Assembly: GCA_949287835.1 (NCBI GenBank)
Contig: CASEHV010000020.1
Coordinates: 1 to 33,717 of the forward strand
DNA: 33,717 nt
Source of the DNA: an uncultured Helicobacter sp.
Lineage (GTDB): Bacteria > Campylobacterota > Campylobacteria > Campylobacterales > Helicobacteraceae
Direction of reading: 5' to 3'
Position numbers and translations under genes: made by a program. Shown here piece by piece: positions 1 to 9,045 of the stretch (positions within the stretch are counted from its first letter, which is position 1; every line of letters starts with the position of its first letter). A model generated the notes under the pieces. That model searched no databases. It saw only the letters and a program-made list of their open reading frames with translations, and was not told the origin of the DNA.

Positions 1-2085
1 CTCAAACTTTGCCATGAGTTCATAATAGCCTCCCTCAATGGCAGTTTTGATTAAATGTGCATGGATAGATTCTAAACTAGCGCCATTATTTGCCACGATG
101 ATAGCCTCTATGTCTTTATACATCTGCTCTAGGCTCTGCATGCCTGCCTCTAGCTTTATCCTTGTTTTTGGATTATCGATTTTCTTGAAATATAAAATCA
201 ACTGCCCTTTTAGCACACGCGTGGGATTTTGCACTTTCTTAAAGCTAGAGATTCCCGTGTTCTCCTGACTAGAGCAGCCTACGTATTCAAATCCTACATT
301 CTCGGCAGATTCTACTAGAATCTGAAATAGCTTTGGGTCTTGATGCTGAAAGACAAAAGATAGCCAACGATTATATTTTAGCACTCGATACATCTCTTTT
401 AATGACTGCTTCATTAAATCATAGTAGTCATATTTGCTTTTATCCATGCTACCTTTTTCTATACACTCTTTTTCTTTCAGTGCAGAATCTACCTCTAAAT
501 CTAGCCACACATTCCACATTGTGCTTAAATCTAAATAGGGAATCTTATCGCCATAAGGCGGGTCTGTATAGATAAAGTCTATTGATTCAGATTCTATCTC
601 TACTAGATTAGTCGCATCTGCTTGGAATATTTTCTCACCATTGCTTTTATTAAGTAGAGAATCTATTTGGCTTAAATCTTCTCTATCCTTTAAAAGTGGA
701 TTCTTAAAATCCTTAATCACTCTACGCAGAGGGGCAAAGTAGGAATCATAAAACACAGAGGAATCTAGCAGTTCTTTTTTGCCTTTGAGGAGGCGAAAGA
801 TTTTCGCTTTAAAATGCTCTCCTATGTCTAAGTAGCCGGGTTTTGGAGCCATACGATAGCGATAGTATATATACACGCCGCTATTGCCAGAAGTCGGCAC
901 AGATTTGGCATAATGAAAAGTTAAATTACACCTTGTAATCGTATTATAAAACGCCAACATTAGCGAGTATCTCATATTTCTTTTCTTGATTCTATGCTCT
1001 TTGCTACCGCTAGGCGCAGTCTTTTTAAATATTAACTTTCTTAAAATTGCTAACTCAGCTAATTGTCTTTTGCTAAATAATTTTAAAACAGAATCTACAT
1101 CGCTACCCTTTGGAAGTATTTCATCTTTTGGAATCCAAAGTGTTGAATCCTGTGTTTTTTGGGTGGCGACTTCCCCAAACTCCTCACTTAAAGCATTTGG
1201 ATAATATTTAGCGTTTTTGAGAATCTCTTTTGCTTCTTTCTCATTCTTTGGTCTTAGATTCTCAAACTCTTTTATTATCTCTTCGCTCAATGTCTTTAAC
1301 TCATTTAAATCTACCTTTGCACTAAGTGCTTTTACCATGAAAATAGAGAGAGGATTTAAATCTGTGTGGATTCCAACCCTACCATTCATCATAGCTTCAA
1401 TAGCAGTTACCCCGCTTCCGCCAAAAGAATCTAGCACAATATCGCCATAGTCGCTAAAGTTTCTAATATGCTCAGTTACAATATCCCAGCTTTGCCTAGT
1501 GAAATAAGCCGTGCAGCCATAATATCTAGCCTTTGCCCTCTTTTGCGGTTTTAGAATCGCCTTTGGCAGTGGTCTCTCTAAATACCAAGAATCTGGCTTT
1601 TTTGGAATCTTAGTGTTTAGGGTTTGCTTTAAAGATTCTAGTGGCGTGGTTAGATATTGCTTTAATAATGCAAATTTAGATTCTAGCTCACTTTCTAGCT
1701 GTATTTCTAACGCTACCTCTTGTCCCAAAATGCTAAAAAGCTTAAATTCTATGCCATTACAGAGGGCAAAAAACGGCGTTTTAAAATGTGTGGCATAGCC
1801 TAAAACCTGCCTGTATGCCCTACTATCTTTTGCTATGCTCTCACTAGGTGCCTTTGCGTCAAGTATGCAGTGAATCTCATTATTCACAAAAAGCGTATAA
1901 TCTGGCATAAAATCTGCCTCTACCTCTTTATTGCTCCCTACCTGAAACTTTGCTCTATCGCGCATGGATAGTTGCACCTCTAGGGCAGAATCTTTTCCCC
2001 TTGCTACAAAGCCTAGCCTTTGTAATAGCGGCGCTATGATAAATTCTCGCACAGAATCCTCTTTAAAATTCGCCTCTGTTTCCAT
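1..2085 (-). CDS. DNA methyltransferase with N-terminal PD-(D/E)XK (HsdR-N-like) domain, 3' end outside window
   Basis: One reading frame stays open from an ATG at 2085 to the left edge (695 codons), so the C-terminus lies outside. An AGGATAAAGAC ribosome-binding stretch precedes the ATG. Residues about 10-130 look like the N-terminal domain of type I restriction subunit HsdR: P61-D62-Y63 followed by D76-A-K78 fits the PD-(D/E)XK nuclease pattern. Residues about 190-600 look like an amino-methyltransferase. The SAM-binding motif I is DSFGGSGVTAIEA (about 218-230) and the catalytic motif IV is TDPPYGDK (508-513). Motif I precedes motif IV by about 290 residues, leaving room for a target-recognition region. 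The DPPY motif suggests N6-adenine methylation. The gene diverges from cvpA. It could be a combined restriction-modification enzyme, or a methyltransferase whose nuclease-like domain only binds DNA. Family confidence is high, function moderate. Confidence 0.85.
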   Translation of the reverse strand, partial: METEANFKEDSVREFIIAPLLQRLGFVARGKDSALEVQLSMRDRAKFQVGSNKEVEADFMPDYTLFVNNEIHCILDAKAPSESIAKDSRAYRQVLGYATHFKTPFFALCNGIEFKLFSILGQEVALEIQLESELESKFALLKQYLTTPLESLKQTLNTKIPKKPDSWYLERPLPKAILKPQKRAKARYYGCTAYFTRQSWDIVTEHIRNFSDYGDIVLDSFGGSGVTAIEAMMNGRVGIHTDLNPLSIFMVKALSAKVDLNELKTLSEEIIKEFENLRPKNEKEAKEILKNAKYYPNALSEEFGEVATQKTQDSTLWIPKDEILPKGSDVDSVLKLFSKRQLAELAILRKLIFKKTAPSGSKEHRIKKRNMRYSLMLAFYNTITRCNLTFHYAKSVPTSGNSGVYIYYRYRMAPKPGYLDIGEHFKAKIFRLLKGKKELLDSSVFYDSYFAPLRRVIKDFKNPLLKDREDLSQIDSLLNKSNGEKIFQADATNLVEIESESIDFIYTDPPYGDKIPYLDLSTMWNVWLDLEVDSALKEKECIEKGSMDKSKYDYYDLMKQSLKEMYRVLKYNRWLSFVFQHQDPKLFQILVESAENVGFEYVGCSSQENTGISSFKKVQNPTRVLKGQLILYFKKIDNPKTRIKLEAGMQSLEQMYKDIEAIIVANNGASLESIHAHLIKTAIEGGYYELMAKFE

Positions 2086-2206
2086 GTCTTTATCCTAAAT
2101 TATATTCATGATTTTACACAAACTTTTTATTGTCTAAATGCCATAAAAAGTATAGTAGAATATAGGTTTTATTGCATTTGTGAGTTTGATTAGGTAAGCT
2201 TTATCA

Positions 2207-2806
2207 ATGAAATTTGATTATGTAGATATAGGGTTTTTTGTTATCGTTATTTTACTTGCCCTGCGGGGGTTAAAGACTGGGTTTGTGCATGAGTTTATGG
2301 GGACTTTGGGCGTTGCGCTAGGTGTGTTTTTGGCATCTAGCTACTGCGTTGAGGCGTCTAAATATCTCTCTTATGCTGGACTTGAGTTTAAAAATGTTAT
2401 AGTGCTTTATACGATTTCATTTGTGATTATTTTGGCTGTTGTGTGGATACTCTCTTTGATTATTGGCATATTTTTAAACTACATCTTTCTCTCTAGTATG
2501 GGACTTGTATATATTAACTATGTAGGTGGCTATATCTTTTGTCTTTTAAAGTTTGCATTAATTTTATGCTTTATCATCTATGGATTATCCAAAGTGCCAT
2601 TTCTAACCAAGCCCATAGAGGATAATACTAAAGATTCCCTAGTCTATCCTGCCGCCATTGAAGTGTCTGAGACCGTCTTTAGAATGAGTGTGATACAAGA
2701 TAAGCTAAAAGATGTAGAGGACGTAAAAGATAGCGCTGAAGATTCTTTAAGTGAGGAAATACGTAAAAAGAGAGAAGAAATTGTAAAAAATATATTAGGA
2801 CGATGA
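2207..2806 (+). CDS. cvpA: CvpA family inner-membrane protein
   Basis: This is a 199-residue protein with about four hydrophobic segments between residues 8 and 135 and a charged, helical C-terminal tail (about 160-199, rich in D, E and K). The start [28 protein letters not shown] is in pieces the classic CvpA opening: an acidic residue before the first membrane helix, then R-G-x-K-x-G-F. CvpA proteins are inner-membrane proteins linked to envelope homeostasis and, in E. coli, colicin V export. The exact molecular role is unsettled. One base separates the gene from lysS, so the two are co-transcribed. The same cvpA-lysS-glyA order is known in H. pylori (HP0181-HP0183). A TAGAAT -10-like element lies at about 2155-2160 upstream. 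Confidence 0.85.
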   Translation: MKFDYVDIGFFVIVILLALRGLKTGFVHEFMGTLGVALGVFLASSYCVEASKYLSYAGLEFKNVIVLYTISFVIILAVVWILSLIIGIFLNYIFLSSMGLVYINYVGGYIFCLLKFALILCFIIYGLSKVPFLTKPIEDNTKDSLVYPAAIEVSETVFRMSVIQDKLKDVEDVKDSAEDSLSEEIRKKREEIVKNILGR

Positions 2807-2807
2807 A

Positions 2808-4496
2808 ATGTTTGAGAATACATACATAAAGCAACGCATACAGAAAGCAGATTCCCTAAGAGATGAGAATCTAAATCCATATAGAAACGACTGCATTGTG
2901 GATATGAGTAATGCGGAATTTTTGCAGACTTATGGATTTTTGAAGAGTGAGAAAGATTTAGATTCTAAAGATTCTTTGCTTAAGAATGACAAGCTAGATT
3001 CTTCGGCAAGCCTTGCGAATGACGGTGGTAGTCATAATGACATGTTATATCATCAGAATGACACGTTATATTACAGGAACGACGAGGAGAGACTTAAGCA
3101 AACTACGCAAACAACACCAAAGCAGGAATCCACAGCAGAGCTAGAGAACAAGCGTATATGGGTAAAGGGTAGGGTAAAATTCCTACGTCTCATGGGAAAG
3201 GCTAGTTTTATCAAAATAGAAGATGAAAGTGCGATTTTACAAATATATTTTTCCCAAAATGAGCTAGGCGATTTATTTAAGATTCTAAAAAAGCACTTAG
3301 AGGTAGGGGATATTGTGAATGTATGCGGATTTCCCTTTGTTACAAAGACAGGGGAGCTAAGTCTGCATGCTATAGGGTTTAAGCTTTTGACAAAATCTAT
3401 CGTTCCGCTGCCAGAAAAATTTCATGGGCTAACAGATATTGAGCTTAGATATAGGCAGAGATATGTGGATTTAATCATGAATGCAGATGTGAGAAAGACC
3501 TTTGTTTTGCGAAGTAAGATAGTCTCATGTGTACGTAGATTCTTTGAGGATAAAGGATTCTTAGAGGTAGAGACACCCATGCTTCACCCAATACCCGGCG
3601 GGGCAAATGCACGTCCTTTCATCACTCATCACAATGCCCTAGATACGGATAGATATTTACGCATTGCCCCCGAGCTGTATTTAAAGCGGCTTATCGTAGG
3701 CGGCTTTGAGGCGGTATTTGAGATTAATAGGAATTTTAGAAATGAGGGCATAGACCATAGCCATAATCCCGAGTTTAGCATGATAGAGTTTTACTGGGCA
3801 TATCGCACTTATAAGGATTTAATAGAGCTGACAAAAGAGCTTTTTGCCTATCTTAGAGATTCTCTGAATCTGCCTAGCACTATACCCTTTGGAGAGCATA
3901 ATATTAATTTAGATGACTTTAGGGTAATCTCTTATAAAGATTCCATTATTAGCATAGGCGGGGTAGATTCTAATATTGTAAATAGCGAGGATTCCCTAAG
4001 AGCATTTTTGGAATCTAGCAAAGTGCCATGCGATAGAGATGATTCCTATGGCAAGTTACTTAGCCATGCCTTTGATGCCTTTGTAGAGGAAAAATTAATT
4101 AATCCTACTTTTATTATAGATTATCCCATAGACATTAGCCCTCTTGCAAGGAGAAGCGATGTAGATTCTAGCATTGCAGATAGATTCGAGCTTTTCATAG
4201 GTGGCAGGGAGATTGCAAATGGCTTTTCAGAGTTAAATGACCCGCTAGACCAGCTAGAGAGATTCAAGGCACAGGTCGCACAGAAAGAAAAAGGCGATTT
4301 AGAGGCACAATACATGGACGAAGACTATGTATGGGCACTAGGGCATGGCATGGCTCCAACCGCAGGGCAGGGCATAGGCATAGACAGATTAGTCATGCTT
4401 TTGACAAATAATAAGAGTATAAAAGATGTCATTTTATTCCCCGCTATGAAGCCTATGGCTACCAATTATAATTCCATATTAGAGGAGAAGCAATGA
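2808..4496 (+). CDS. lysS: Lysyl-tRNA synthetase (class II), with in-frame N-terminal insertion
   Basis: Charges tRNA-Lys with lysine in the cytoplasm. The 562 residues exceed the roughly 500 usual for bacterial LysS. An anticodon-binding OB fold spans about 116-210 ([20 protein letters not shown] region). The class II catalytic core follows: motif 1 near [16 protein letters not shown], motif 2 near [19 protein letters not shown], and motif 3 [13 protein letters not shown] near the C-terminus. The excess length is a polar segment at residues about 48-112, between the N-terminal helices and the OB fold. It contains a palindromic repeat copy (D64-D72, DSSASLAND) and decayed tandem echoes of it (xHND, xQND, xRND). 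Everything outside the insertion is intact, so the enzyme is probably active. The stop overlaps the glyA start by 4 bases (ATGA). Confidence 0.96.
   Translation: MFENTYIKQRIQKADSLRDENLNPYRNDCIVDMSNAEFLQTYGFLKSEKDLDSKDSLLKNDKLDSSASLANDGGSHNDMLYHQNDTLYYRNDEERLKQTTQTTPKQESTAELENKRIWVKGRVKFLRLMGKASFIKIEDESAILQIYFSQNELGDLFKILKKHLEVGDIVNVCGFPFVTKTGELSLHAIGFKLLTKSIVPLPEKFHGLTDIELRYRQRYVDLIMNADVRKTFVLRSKIVSCVRRFFEDKGFLEVETPMLHPIPGGANARPFITHHNALDTDRYLRIAPELYLKRLIVGGFEAVFEINRNFRNEGIDHSHNPEFSMIEFYWAYRTYKDLIELTKELFAYLRDSLNLPSTIPFGEHNINLDDFRVISYKDSIISIGGVDSNIVNSEDSLRAFLESSKVPCDRDDSYGKLLSHAFDAFVEEKLINPTFIIDYPIDISPLARRSDVDSSIADRFELFIGGREIANGFSELNDPLDQLERFKAQVAQKEKGDLEAQYMDEDYVWALGHGMAPTAGQGIGIDRLVMLLTNNKSIKDVILFPAMKPMATNYNSILEEKQ
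2997..3024 (+). repeat. Palindromic repeat copy A inside lysS
   Basis: GATTCTTCG...GCGAATGACG, 28 bp, with inner arms GCAAG/CTTGC. It is read in frame as DSSASLAND. Partial echoes ending in AATGAC or GAACGAC follow at about 3030-3087. It belongs to the same family as the copies at 13026-13426 and 33399-33520, but lacks the CTCA step seen in most of them. Confidence 0.7.
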
Positions 4497-5740
4497 ACTA
4501 CTTTTTAGAGCAAGATAGCGAGATTTTTAGCCTAGTAAATAAAGAGCTAGAGAGGCAGAACAAGCATTTAGAGATGATAGCAAGTGAGAACTACACCTTT
4601 CCTAGCGTCATGGAGGCTATGGGAAGCGTCCTTACAAATAAATATGCCGAGGGCTATCCGCAAAAGCGATACTATGGTGGTTGCGAATTTGTAGATGGTA
4701 TAGAATCTATCGCCATTGAGAGGGCAAAAAAGCTTTTTAGATGTGAGTATGCAAATGTGCAGCCACACTCCGGCTCACAGGCAAATGCGGCAGTCTATGC
4801 AGCACTGCTAAATCCGTATGACAAGATTTTAGGCATGGATTTAAGCCACGGCGGACATTTGACACATGGCGCTAAAGTTAGCGTTACAGGTAAGATGTAT
4901 CAGAGCTTCTTTTATGGTGTAGAGGATAATGGTTTTATAGATTATGACAAAGTGGCACAGTGTGCTAGGATTGTAAAACCAAATATTATTGTGTGTGGAT
5001 TCTCAGCTTATACTAGAGAGCTTGATTTTGCTAAATTTAGAGAGATAGCAGATAGTGTAGGTGCTATTTTAATGGCAGATATTGCACATGTGGCTGGACT
5101 TGTGGTAGCAGATGAGTATCCAAATCCTTTTCCACACTGCGATGTGGTAACGACCACTACACATAAGACTCTTCGCGGACCTCGCGGGGGACTTATCCTT
5201 ACTAATAATGAAGAGATTGCAAAAAAGATAGATAAGACTGTATTCCCCGGTATGCAGGGCGGACCTCTTATGCATGTAATAGCGGCTAAGGCAGTGGGCT
5301 TTAAAGAGAATCTAAAACCTGAGTGGAGAGATTATGCAAAGAGGGTAAAAGCTAATATTAAGATTCTAGCAAATGTTTTAATAAATAGAGGCTTTGAGTT
5401 AGTCAGCGGCGGAAGTGATAATCATCTTATTTTAATGAGTTTCTTAAATAGGGAATTTAGCGGAAAAGATGCCGACATCGCATTAGGAAATGCAGGTATT
5501 ACGGTAAATAAAAATACAGTTCCCGGAGAGAAACGCTCACCATTTGTAACGAGTGGAATCCGCATAGGCTCACCTGCACTTACCGCAAGGGGCATGGGAG
5601 AAGCAGAATTTGAATGGATAGGGCAGAAAATCTCAGATATTCTCTCTGATATTAATAATACTAATTTGCAAGATAGCATTAGAGAAGAGATTGGGAAATT
5701 AGGTGAGAAATTTATTGTCTATGATAGGGCGATATTTTAG
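4493..5740 (+). CDS. glyA: Serine hydroxymethyltransferase
   Basis: PLP-dependent cytoplasmic enzyme that interconverts serine plus tetrahydrofolate with glycine plus 5,10-methylene-THF, the main source of one-carbon units. The length of 415 residues is normal. The PLP-binding lysine is K225 in [16 protein letters not shown]. The N-terminal substrate region [18 protein letters not shown] and [17 protein letters not shown] are textbook SHMT signatures. The start codon overlaps the lysS stop (ATGA), so expression is probably translationally coupled. No strong terminator is visible before the next gene; the roughly 80-base gap carries a possible promoter with an inverted repeat. Confidence 0.97.
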   Translation: MNYFLEQDSEIFSLVNKELERQNKHLEMIASENYTFPSVMEAMGSVLTNKYAEGYPQKRYYGGCEFVDGIESIAIERAKKLFRCEYANVQPHSGSQANAAVYAALLNPYDKILGMDLSHGGHLTHGAKVSVTGKMYQSFFYGVEDNGFIDYDKVAQCARIVKPNIIVCGFSAYTRELDFAKFREIADSVGAILMADIAHVAGLVVADEYPNPFPHCDVVTTTTHKTLRGPRGGLILTNNEEIAKKIDKTVFPGMQGGPLMHVIAAKAVGFKENLKPEWRDYAKRVKANIKILANVLINRGFELVSGGSDNHLILMSFLNREFSGKDADIALGNAGITVNKNTVPGEKRSPFVTSGIRIGSPALTARGMGEAEFEWIGQKISDILSDINNTNLQDSIREEIGKLGEKFIVYDRAIF

Positions 5741-5785
5741 ATAGAATAATTATGTTTGTTTTGTCTATAAAATGAATTGTTACAA

Positions 5786-5801
5786 TATAGCTGTAGCTAT
5801 A
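5786..5801. promoter_or_regulatory. Perfect 7-bp inverted repeat overlapping a candidate -10 element
   Basis: TATAGCT-GT-AGCTATA, immediately after and overlapping TACAAT (5781-5786), 20 bases before the DUF1882 start at 5821. The position suits an operator or a 5' UTR hairpin. No regulator is identified. Confidence 0.35.
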
Positions 5802-5820
5802 AATGGCATAGGAGTAACGC

Positions 5821-6360
5821 ATGACTGAAATGGAATTAAAGCTAATCAAGATTGATACAAGCCATTACTACATAAAAAGTAAGGGGTTGGGTCAAAAGCT
5901 AACTCACAATGGTAGAGTCTTGTATGATAAATTTGAGAGAGTTAATTCCATGCTTACCTCTCAAGTTATGCAAAGTCATTTTAGAAAAGAGGCATACATA
6001 GCACACTCTCTTATCTTGCGTGGTAATAAGGTAGAAAATATCGTGTTTGACTATAATGGCAGGGACCCGCAGAGATTCTATCACAGAGCCCAGCTTATGT
6101 TACGCGAAGAGGGTTTTATAAACTTTACCGCTTACACGACTAAGACGCCAGGGCATCTGCATTTATATGTCCATAAGGGGCATACAGATTTAGAGGAGGG
6201 TAAGAGACTTGCTAAAAGTCTGTCTATGAAATTAGCCTCTAAATGCCCCATTGAGTGGCGAATGTTTCCTACAAATGACTTTCCACCTAATTTTAATATC
6301 CTAGCACTGCCCTATGATGTGTATGCAAAAGAACGTGGGGCATGGGCTAGACACATGTAG
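5821..6360 (+). CDS. DUF1882 family protein (HP0184-like)
   Basis: A 179-residue soluble protein with no signal peptide or membrane segment. It matches the conserved epsilonproteobacterial DUF1882 family both in content ([19 protein letters not shown] start, [13 protein letters not shown]-like and [14 protein letters not shown] stretches, as I recall the family) and in position directly after glyA, as in H. pylori. The His/Tyr-rich [13 protein letters not shown] segment at about 115-125 is the most conserved-looking part. The function is not known to me. An AGGAG ribosome-binding site lies 5 bases before the ATG. It is followed after 14 bases by the SPOR-domain gene, so the two are probably in one transcript. 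Confidence 0.75.
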   Translation: MTEMELKLIKIDTSHYYIKSKGLGQKLTHNGRVLYDKFERVNSMLTSQVMQSHFRKEAYIAHSLILRGNKVENIVFDYNGRDPQRFYHRAQLMLREEGFINFTAYTTKTPGHLHLYVHKGHTDLEEGKRLAKSLSMKLASKCPIEWRMFPTNDFPPNFNILALPYDVYAKERGAWARHM

Positions 6361-6374
6361 TTTAGGAGATTTTT

Positions 6375-7445
6375 ATGAAAGACAATACGAATGTAACCAA
6401 TGATATTTTCCAAAATGACAATAATAAGAACAAAACAAAAACGATTTTGTTACTAACCATTGTCGCGGTAATTTTAATAGCGGTATTTCTCATCATCGCA
6501 TGGGTAATGACTAGGGATAATTCCCTGCAAGTGGCAAGTAAAGCAGTCGATAACAATAATGACATTATCGTTAGCCAAAGTCCCAATAATGACTTTCAGC
6601 CACAAATGCAGCAAGACCCTTTTAATCTAAATCTGCCTCCAGCAGCGCCGTCCTCAAATGAGCCTCTGATTCCAAACAATACCATATCTAACACTCCGCC
6701 TAGCAATGTCTCAAATGAGCCAAACCTAGGGGCGTTGTCGAATGCGATTAATAATAGCATTCCAGATTCTAAGACCAACTATGAAAATGACCCCAAATTT
6801 CAAGAGAATTTAAAAGCCATAGAGCAGAAACACGCCGATAAAAATGCCGATAAAAATCAAAAGCCAGATGAAAAAGGTGACAAAAAGGATACGAAAATAA
6901 CAACTCAGCCTCCAAGGGTTGTTACCCCTCCGCCGCCAAGAGAGACTGTTATAGCACAGGCACCAGACCCTACAAGGCAGACAAAACCTAGCACTCCTAA
7001 GAGTGATGATAAAGGCAAAAATGATAATAAAGGTAATAATGCTAAAGATAGCAAAAACGATAAAGGCACAAATAAGACTGAACCTAAAAAACAAGAGGGC
7101 AAAGATAATAAAGACAATAAAGATAATAAGCCCAAAGCAGATTCTAAGCCAGATTCCAAAGATGATAATGTTATCCACAGACCCGTGCGTCCAGTGCTAA
7201 AAGACCAGGGCAAGGAAGCCGCAAAAGGGCATTATATACAGGTTGGAATCTTCTCTAAGGATAGCAAGATTGACCCTATCTTTTTGAATAATATTTCGAA
7301 ATATTCATATCGTATAAAGGCAGTCGATGGAGATAAAGTGAGATATTTAATCGGACCTTATAATTCAAAGACAGATGCAAATAGAGAGTTACAGACGATT
7401 CGCACAGAGATTAACTCTGGGGCGTTCTACTTTTTGGTAAATTAG
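6375..7445 (+). CDS. Membrane-anchored SPOR-domain protein
   Basis: A 356-residue envelope protein. It has a short cytoplasmic N-terminus, one membrane helix at about 23-45, then about 230 residues of low-complexity linker rich in Asn, Pro, Lys and Asp. The C-terminal SPOR domain is at about 283-355 (HYIQVGIFSKDSK ... YLIGPYNSKTDA). SPOR domains bind denuded peptidoglycan glycan strands at division septa. The overall layout is that of FtsN/DedD-like proteins, so a role in cell division or septal wall remodelling is inferred. GGAG sits 8 bases before the ATG. The linker is strongly biased toward AAA/GAT/AAT codons, and long antisense frames there are compositional shadows. Confidence 0.8.
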   Translation: MKDNTNVTNDIFQNDNNKNKTKTILLLTIVAVILIAVFLIIAWVMTRDNSLQVASKAVDNNNDIIVSQSPNNDFQPQMQQDPFNLNLPPAAPSSNEPLIPNNTISNTPPSNVSNEPNLGALSNAINNSIPDSKTNYENDPKFQENLKAIEQKHADKNADKNQKPDEKGDKKDTKITTQPPRVVTPPPPRETVIAQAPDPTRQTKPSTPKSDDKGKNDNKGNNAKDSKNDKGTNKTEPKKQEGKDNKDNKDNKPKADSKPDSKDDNVIHRPVRPVLKDQGKEAAKGHYIQVGIFSKDSKIDPIFLNNISKYSYRIKAVDGDKVRYLIGPYNSKTDANRELQTIRTEINSGAFYFLVN

Positions 7446-7453
7446 GAGTAAGT

Positions 7454-8518
7454 GTGAGTAGAGAGATTAGTGCGGTTGCACTTTTTAGCGGGGGGCTTGA
7501 TTCTATGATTTCCATGCAGCTTTTAAGAGAGCAGGGAATCAAGGTTTATGCACTAAATTTTAATATCGGCTTTGGTAGTAATAAAGACAAGAGTGAGTAT
7601 TTCAAAAATGCCGCAAAGCAGGTGGGAGCAGAGCTTGTGCAGATAAATATAGCACGGCAGTTTTTTGATAATATTTTGTTTAAACCAAAATATGGATATG
7701 GTAGATTTTTTAATCCATGTATAGACTGCCATGCGAATATGTTTTCTCATGCTTTTTCTGCCATGCTAGAGCTAGGAGCGAGTTTTGCTATTAGTGGCGA
7801 GGTGCTAGGACAGAGACCAAAGAGTCAGAGAAAAGAGGCTATGGACCAAGTCAGAAAGCTGGTAAGGAGCATAGGGGAGGATTCCAAATATGACTCCATA
7901 CTTAGTCGCGATGGTAGCGATGCAAGTAAGCCTAGATTCCTAGATGAGCTGGTGCTACGACCCATGAGTGCAAAGCTACTAGAGGAGAGTTTCCCTGAGA
8001 GGGCGGGGTGGGTAGAGAGAGAGAGACTGCTAGGCATTAGTGGACGCTCTAGGAATTTCCAGCTTTCTATGGTAGAGAAATATGGGTGGAAATATCATGA
8101 GAAACCAGGCGGTGGGTGTCTGCTAACAGATACTTCTGTGGCTTTGAAGATAAAAGACATGGTTGCACACAGAGAGGTAGTTTTTGAGGATATAGAGTTA
8201 TTTAAGGTTGGCAGATATATGGTGCTAGAGAATGGCGCTAGATGCGTGGTATCTAGGAATGAGCAAGAGAGCAAAAAACTAGATATTGAGAATCATGCCT
8301 TCATGGAAAAGATAGAGGCAAAAGATGTGCTAGGTCCTATCGCATTAATAGAGAGAAATGCTAAACACGAGGATAAGATCCTAGCGGGTAGAATCGTGCT
8401 AAGTTATGCCAAAACAAACACAGAGGGCATGTATGATATAAAAATAGGCGATAGTCTCTATACTCTTAGCCCCTATCCACGAGAGGAAGTAAAGAAATTT
8501 TTATTGATGGAGATGTAG
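7454..8518 (+). CDS. ThiI/MnmA-like PP-loop tRNA thiolation-type enzyme with NFACT-R-like C-terminus
   Basis: A 354-residue soluble protein starting at GTG, with AGGAG (7444-7448) five bases upstream. The PP-loop ATP-pyrophosphatase signature SGGLDS lies at 12-17. A CxxC pair (C89, C92 in NPCIDC) and a further cysteine at C222 (GGGCLLTD) could carry persulfide or bind a metal or cluster, as in tRNA thiolases. Residues about 240-350 (LFKVGRYMVLENGARCVVSRNEQE) resemble an NFACT-R RNA-binding domain. This combination is recurrent in Campylobacterota and is usually annotated as ThiI-like or tRNA 4-thiouridine synthase-related. The substrate is inferred; it is distinct from the true MnmA at 9202-10242. 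A nine-G run follows the stop codon. Confidence 0.75.
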   Translation: MSREISAVALFSGGLDSMISMQLLREQGIKVYALNFNIGFGSNKDKSEYFKNAAKQVGAELVQINIARQFFDNILFKPKYGYGRFFNPCIDCHANMFSHAFSAMLELGASFAISGEVLGQRPKSQRKEAMDQVRKLVRSIGEDSKYDSILSRDGSDASKPRFLDELVLRPMSAKLLEESFPERAGWVERERLLGISGRSRNFQLSMVEKYGWKYHEKPGGGCLLTDTSVALKIKDMVAHREVVFEDIELFKVGRYMVLENGARCVVSRNEQESKKLDIENHAFMEKIEAKDVLGPIALIERNAKHEDKILAGRIVLSYAKTNTEGMYDIKIGDSLYTLSPYPREEVKKFLLMEM

Positions 8519-8525
8519 GCTCTAC

Positions 8526-8534
8526 GGGGGGGGG
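8526..8534. repeat. Homopolymeric G9 tract
   Basis: Nine consecutive G residues 8 bases after the preceding stop codon and 42 bases before the ATG at 8577. Long poly-G tracts in Helicobacter and Campylobacter commonly vary in length and switch neighbouring genes. This one is intergenic, and a stop in frame upstream of 8577 rules out a simple translational switch. Confidence 0.8.
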
Positions 8535-8755
8535 ATTTTGTGATTTAGCATATAGCTTTGTTTTAAGCGATATATTATGAGAAAAATGCTTTTATTGCTG
8601 TTTCCTATTGTTTTAATCTCAGATGTGCTTAGTAAAAAAGATTGTAAATATGCACTTAAAACTTTTGGTGTGTTTTGTAATGACTATTTGTATAATGAAA
8701 TAGATAGTACAGCCAAAGTATGTGGCTATATTGATTTTTACTGGGGTGGAATAAA

Positions 8756-8772
8756 TATTTTTATGATGATAA
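8756..8772 (+). repeat. 17-bp direct repeat, first copy
   Basis: TATTTTTATGATGATAA, identical to 8873-8889, with 117 bp (39 codons) between starts. Both copies would read YFYDD in the same frame once the upstream frameshift is repaired. Confidence 0.7.
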
Positions 8773-8872
8773 AATAAGATATACATATTTTATATATTTA
8801 CAAGTTTTTACAATGTTAATTTCTGAGGATAAAGAGGCAGAAGAACTTTTGCTTTCCACAGGACTTAATAGG

Positions 8873-8889
8873 TATTTTTATGATGATAA
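8873..8889 (+). repeat. 17-bp direct repeat, second copy
   Basis: Second exact copy of the repeat at 8756-8772, read as YFYDDN in the open frame. Confidence 0.7.
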
Positions 8890-9045
8890 CAAAGAAAACC
8901 TTAAAGATAAGTTTAAATGCAGAACAACAAAAGGGCTAACCACTTTAGAAGTGCTTAAGTGTTTTAATATCTTAGGTGCTGTAACTGGCGTTATGAGTGA
9001 AAATTTCTAAATTTCTTTATCCATTAAGAATAAATCATATCACTA

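Larger units (their letters stand above)
8577..9010 (+). pseudogene. Small secreted protein gene broken by one frameshift
   Basis: The first part (8577-8777) opens with a clear signal peptide, MRKMLLLLFPIVLISDVLS, followed by a Cys- and Tyr-rich segment ending in CGYIDFYWGG. The frame one base back is open from 8735 to the TAA at 9008-9010 and continues naturally as NKYFYDDKIRY...EDKEAEELLLSTGLNRYFYDD and on to MSENF. A single missing base near the GGGG at 8743-8746 would join them into one protein of about 144 residues. The joined protein contains two YFYDD motifs encoded by a 17-bp exact direct repeat (8756-8772 and 8873-8889), which supports the joint reading. No family is recognised. Alternatives are a sequencing error, or two short independent genes. 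Confidence 0.6.

Noticed and set aside
38-1798. Several plus-strand open frames of 60-80 codons
   Set aside because: All are antisense to the continuous methyltransferase frame, with no start signals or recognisable products.
2997-3090. CRISPR-like array in lysS
   Set aside because: The repeats are degenerate, in frame with the protein and without unique spacers of constant length.
6810-7213. Two overlapping minus-strand open frames of over 100 codons
   Set aside because: They are antisense to the low-complexity Lys/Asp/Asn linker of the SPOR gene, give Leu/Ile/Phe-rich nonsense, and lack ribosome-binding sites.
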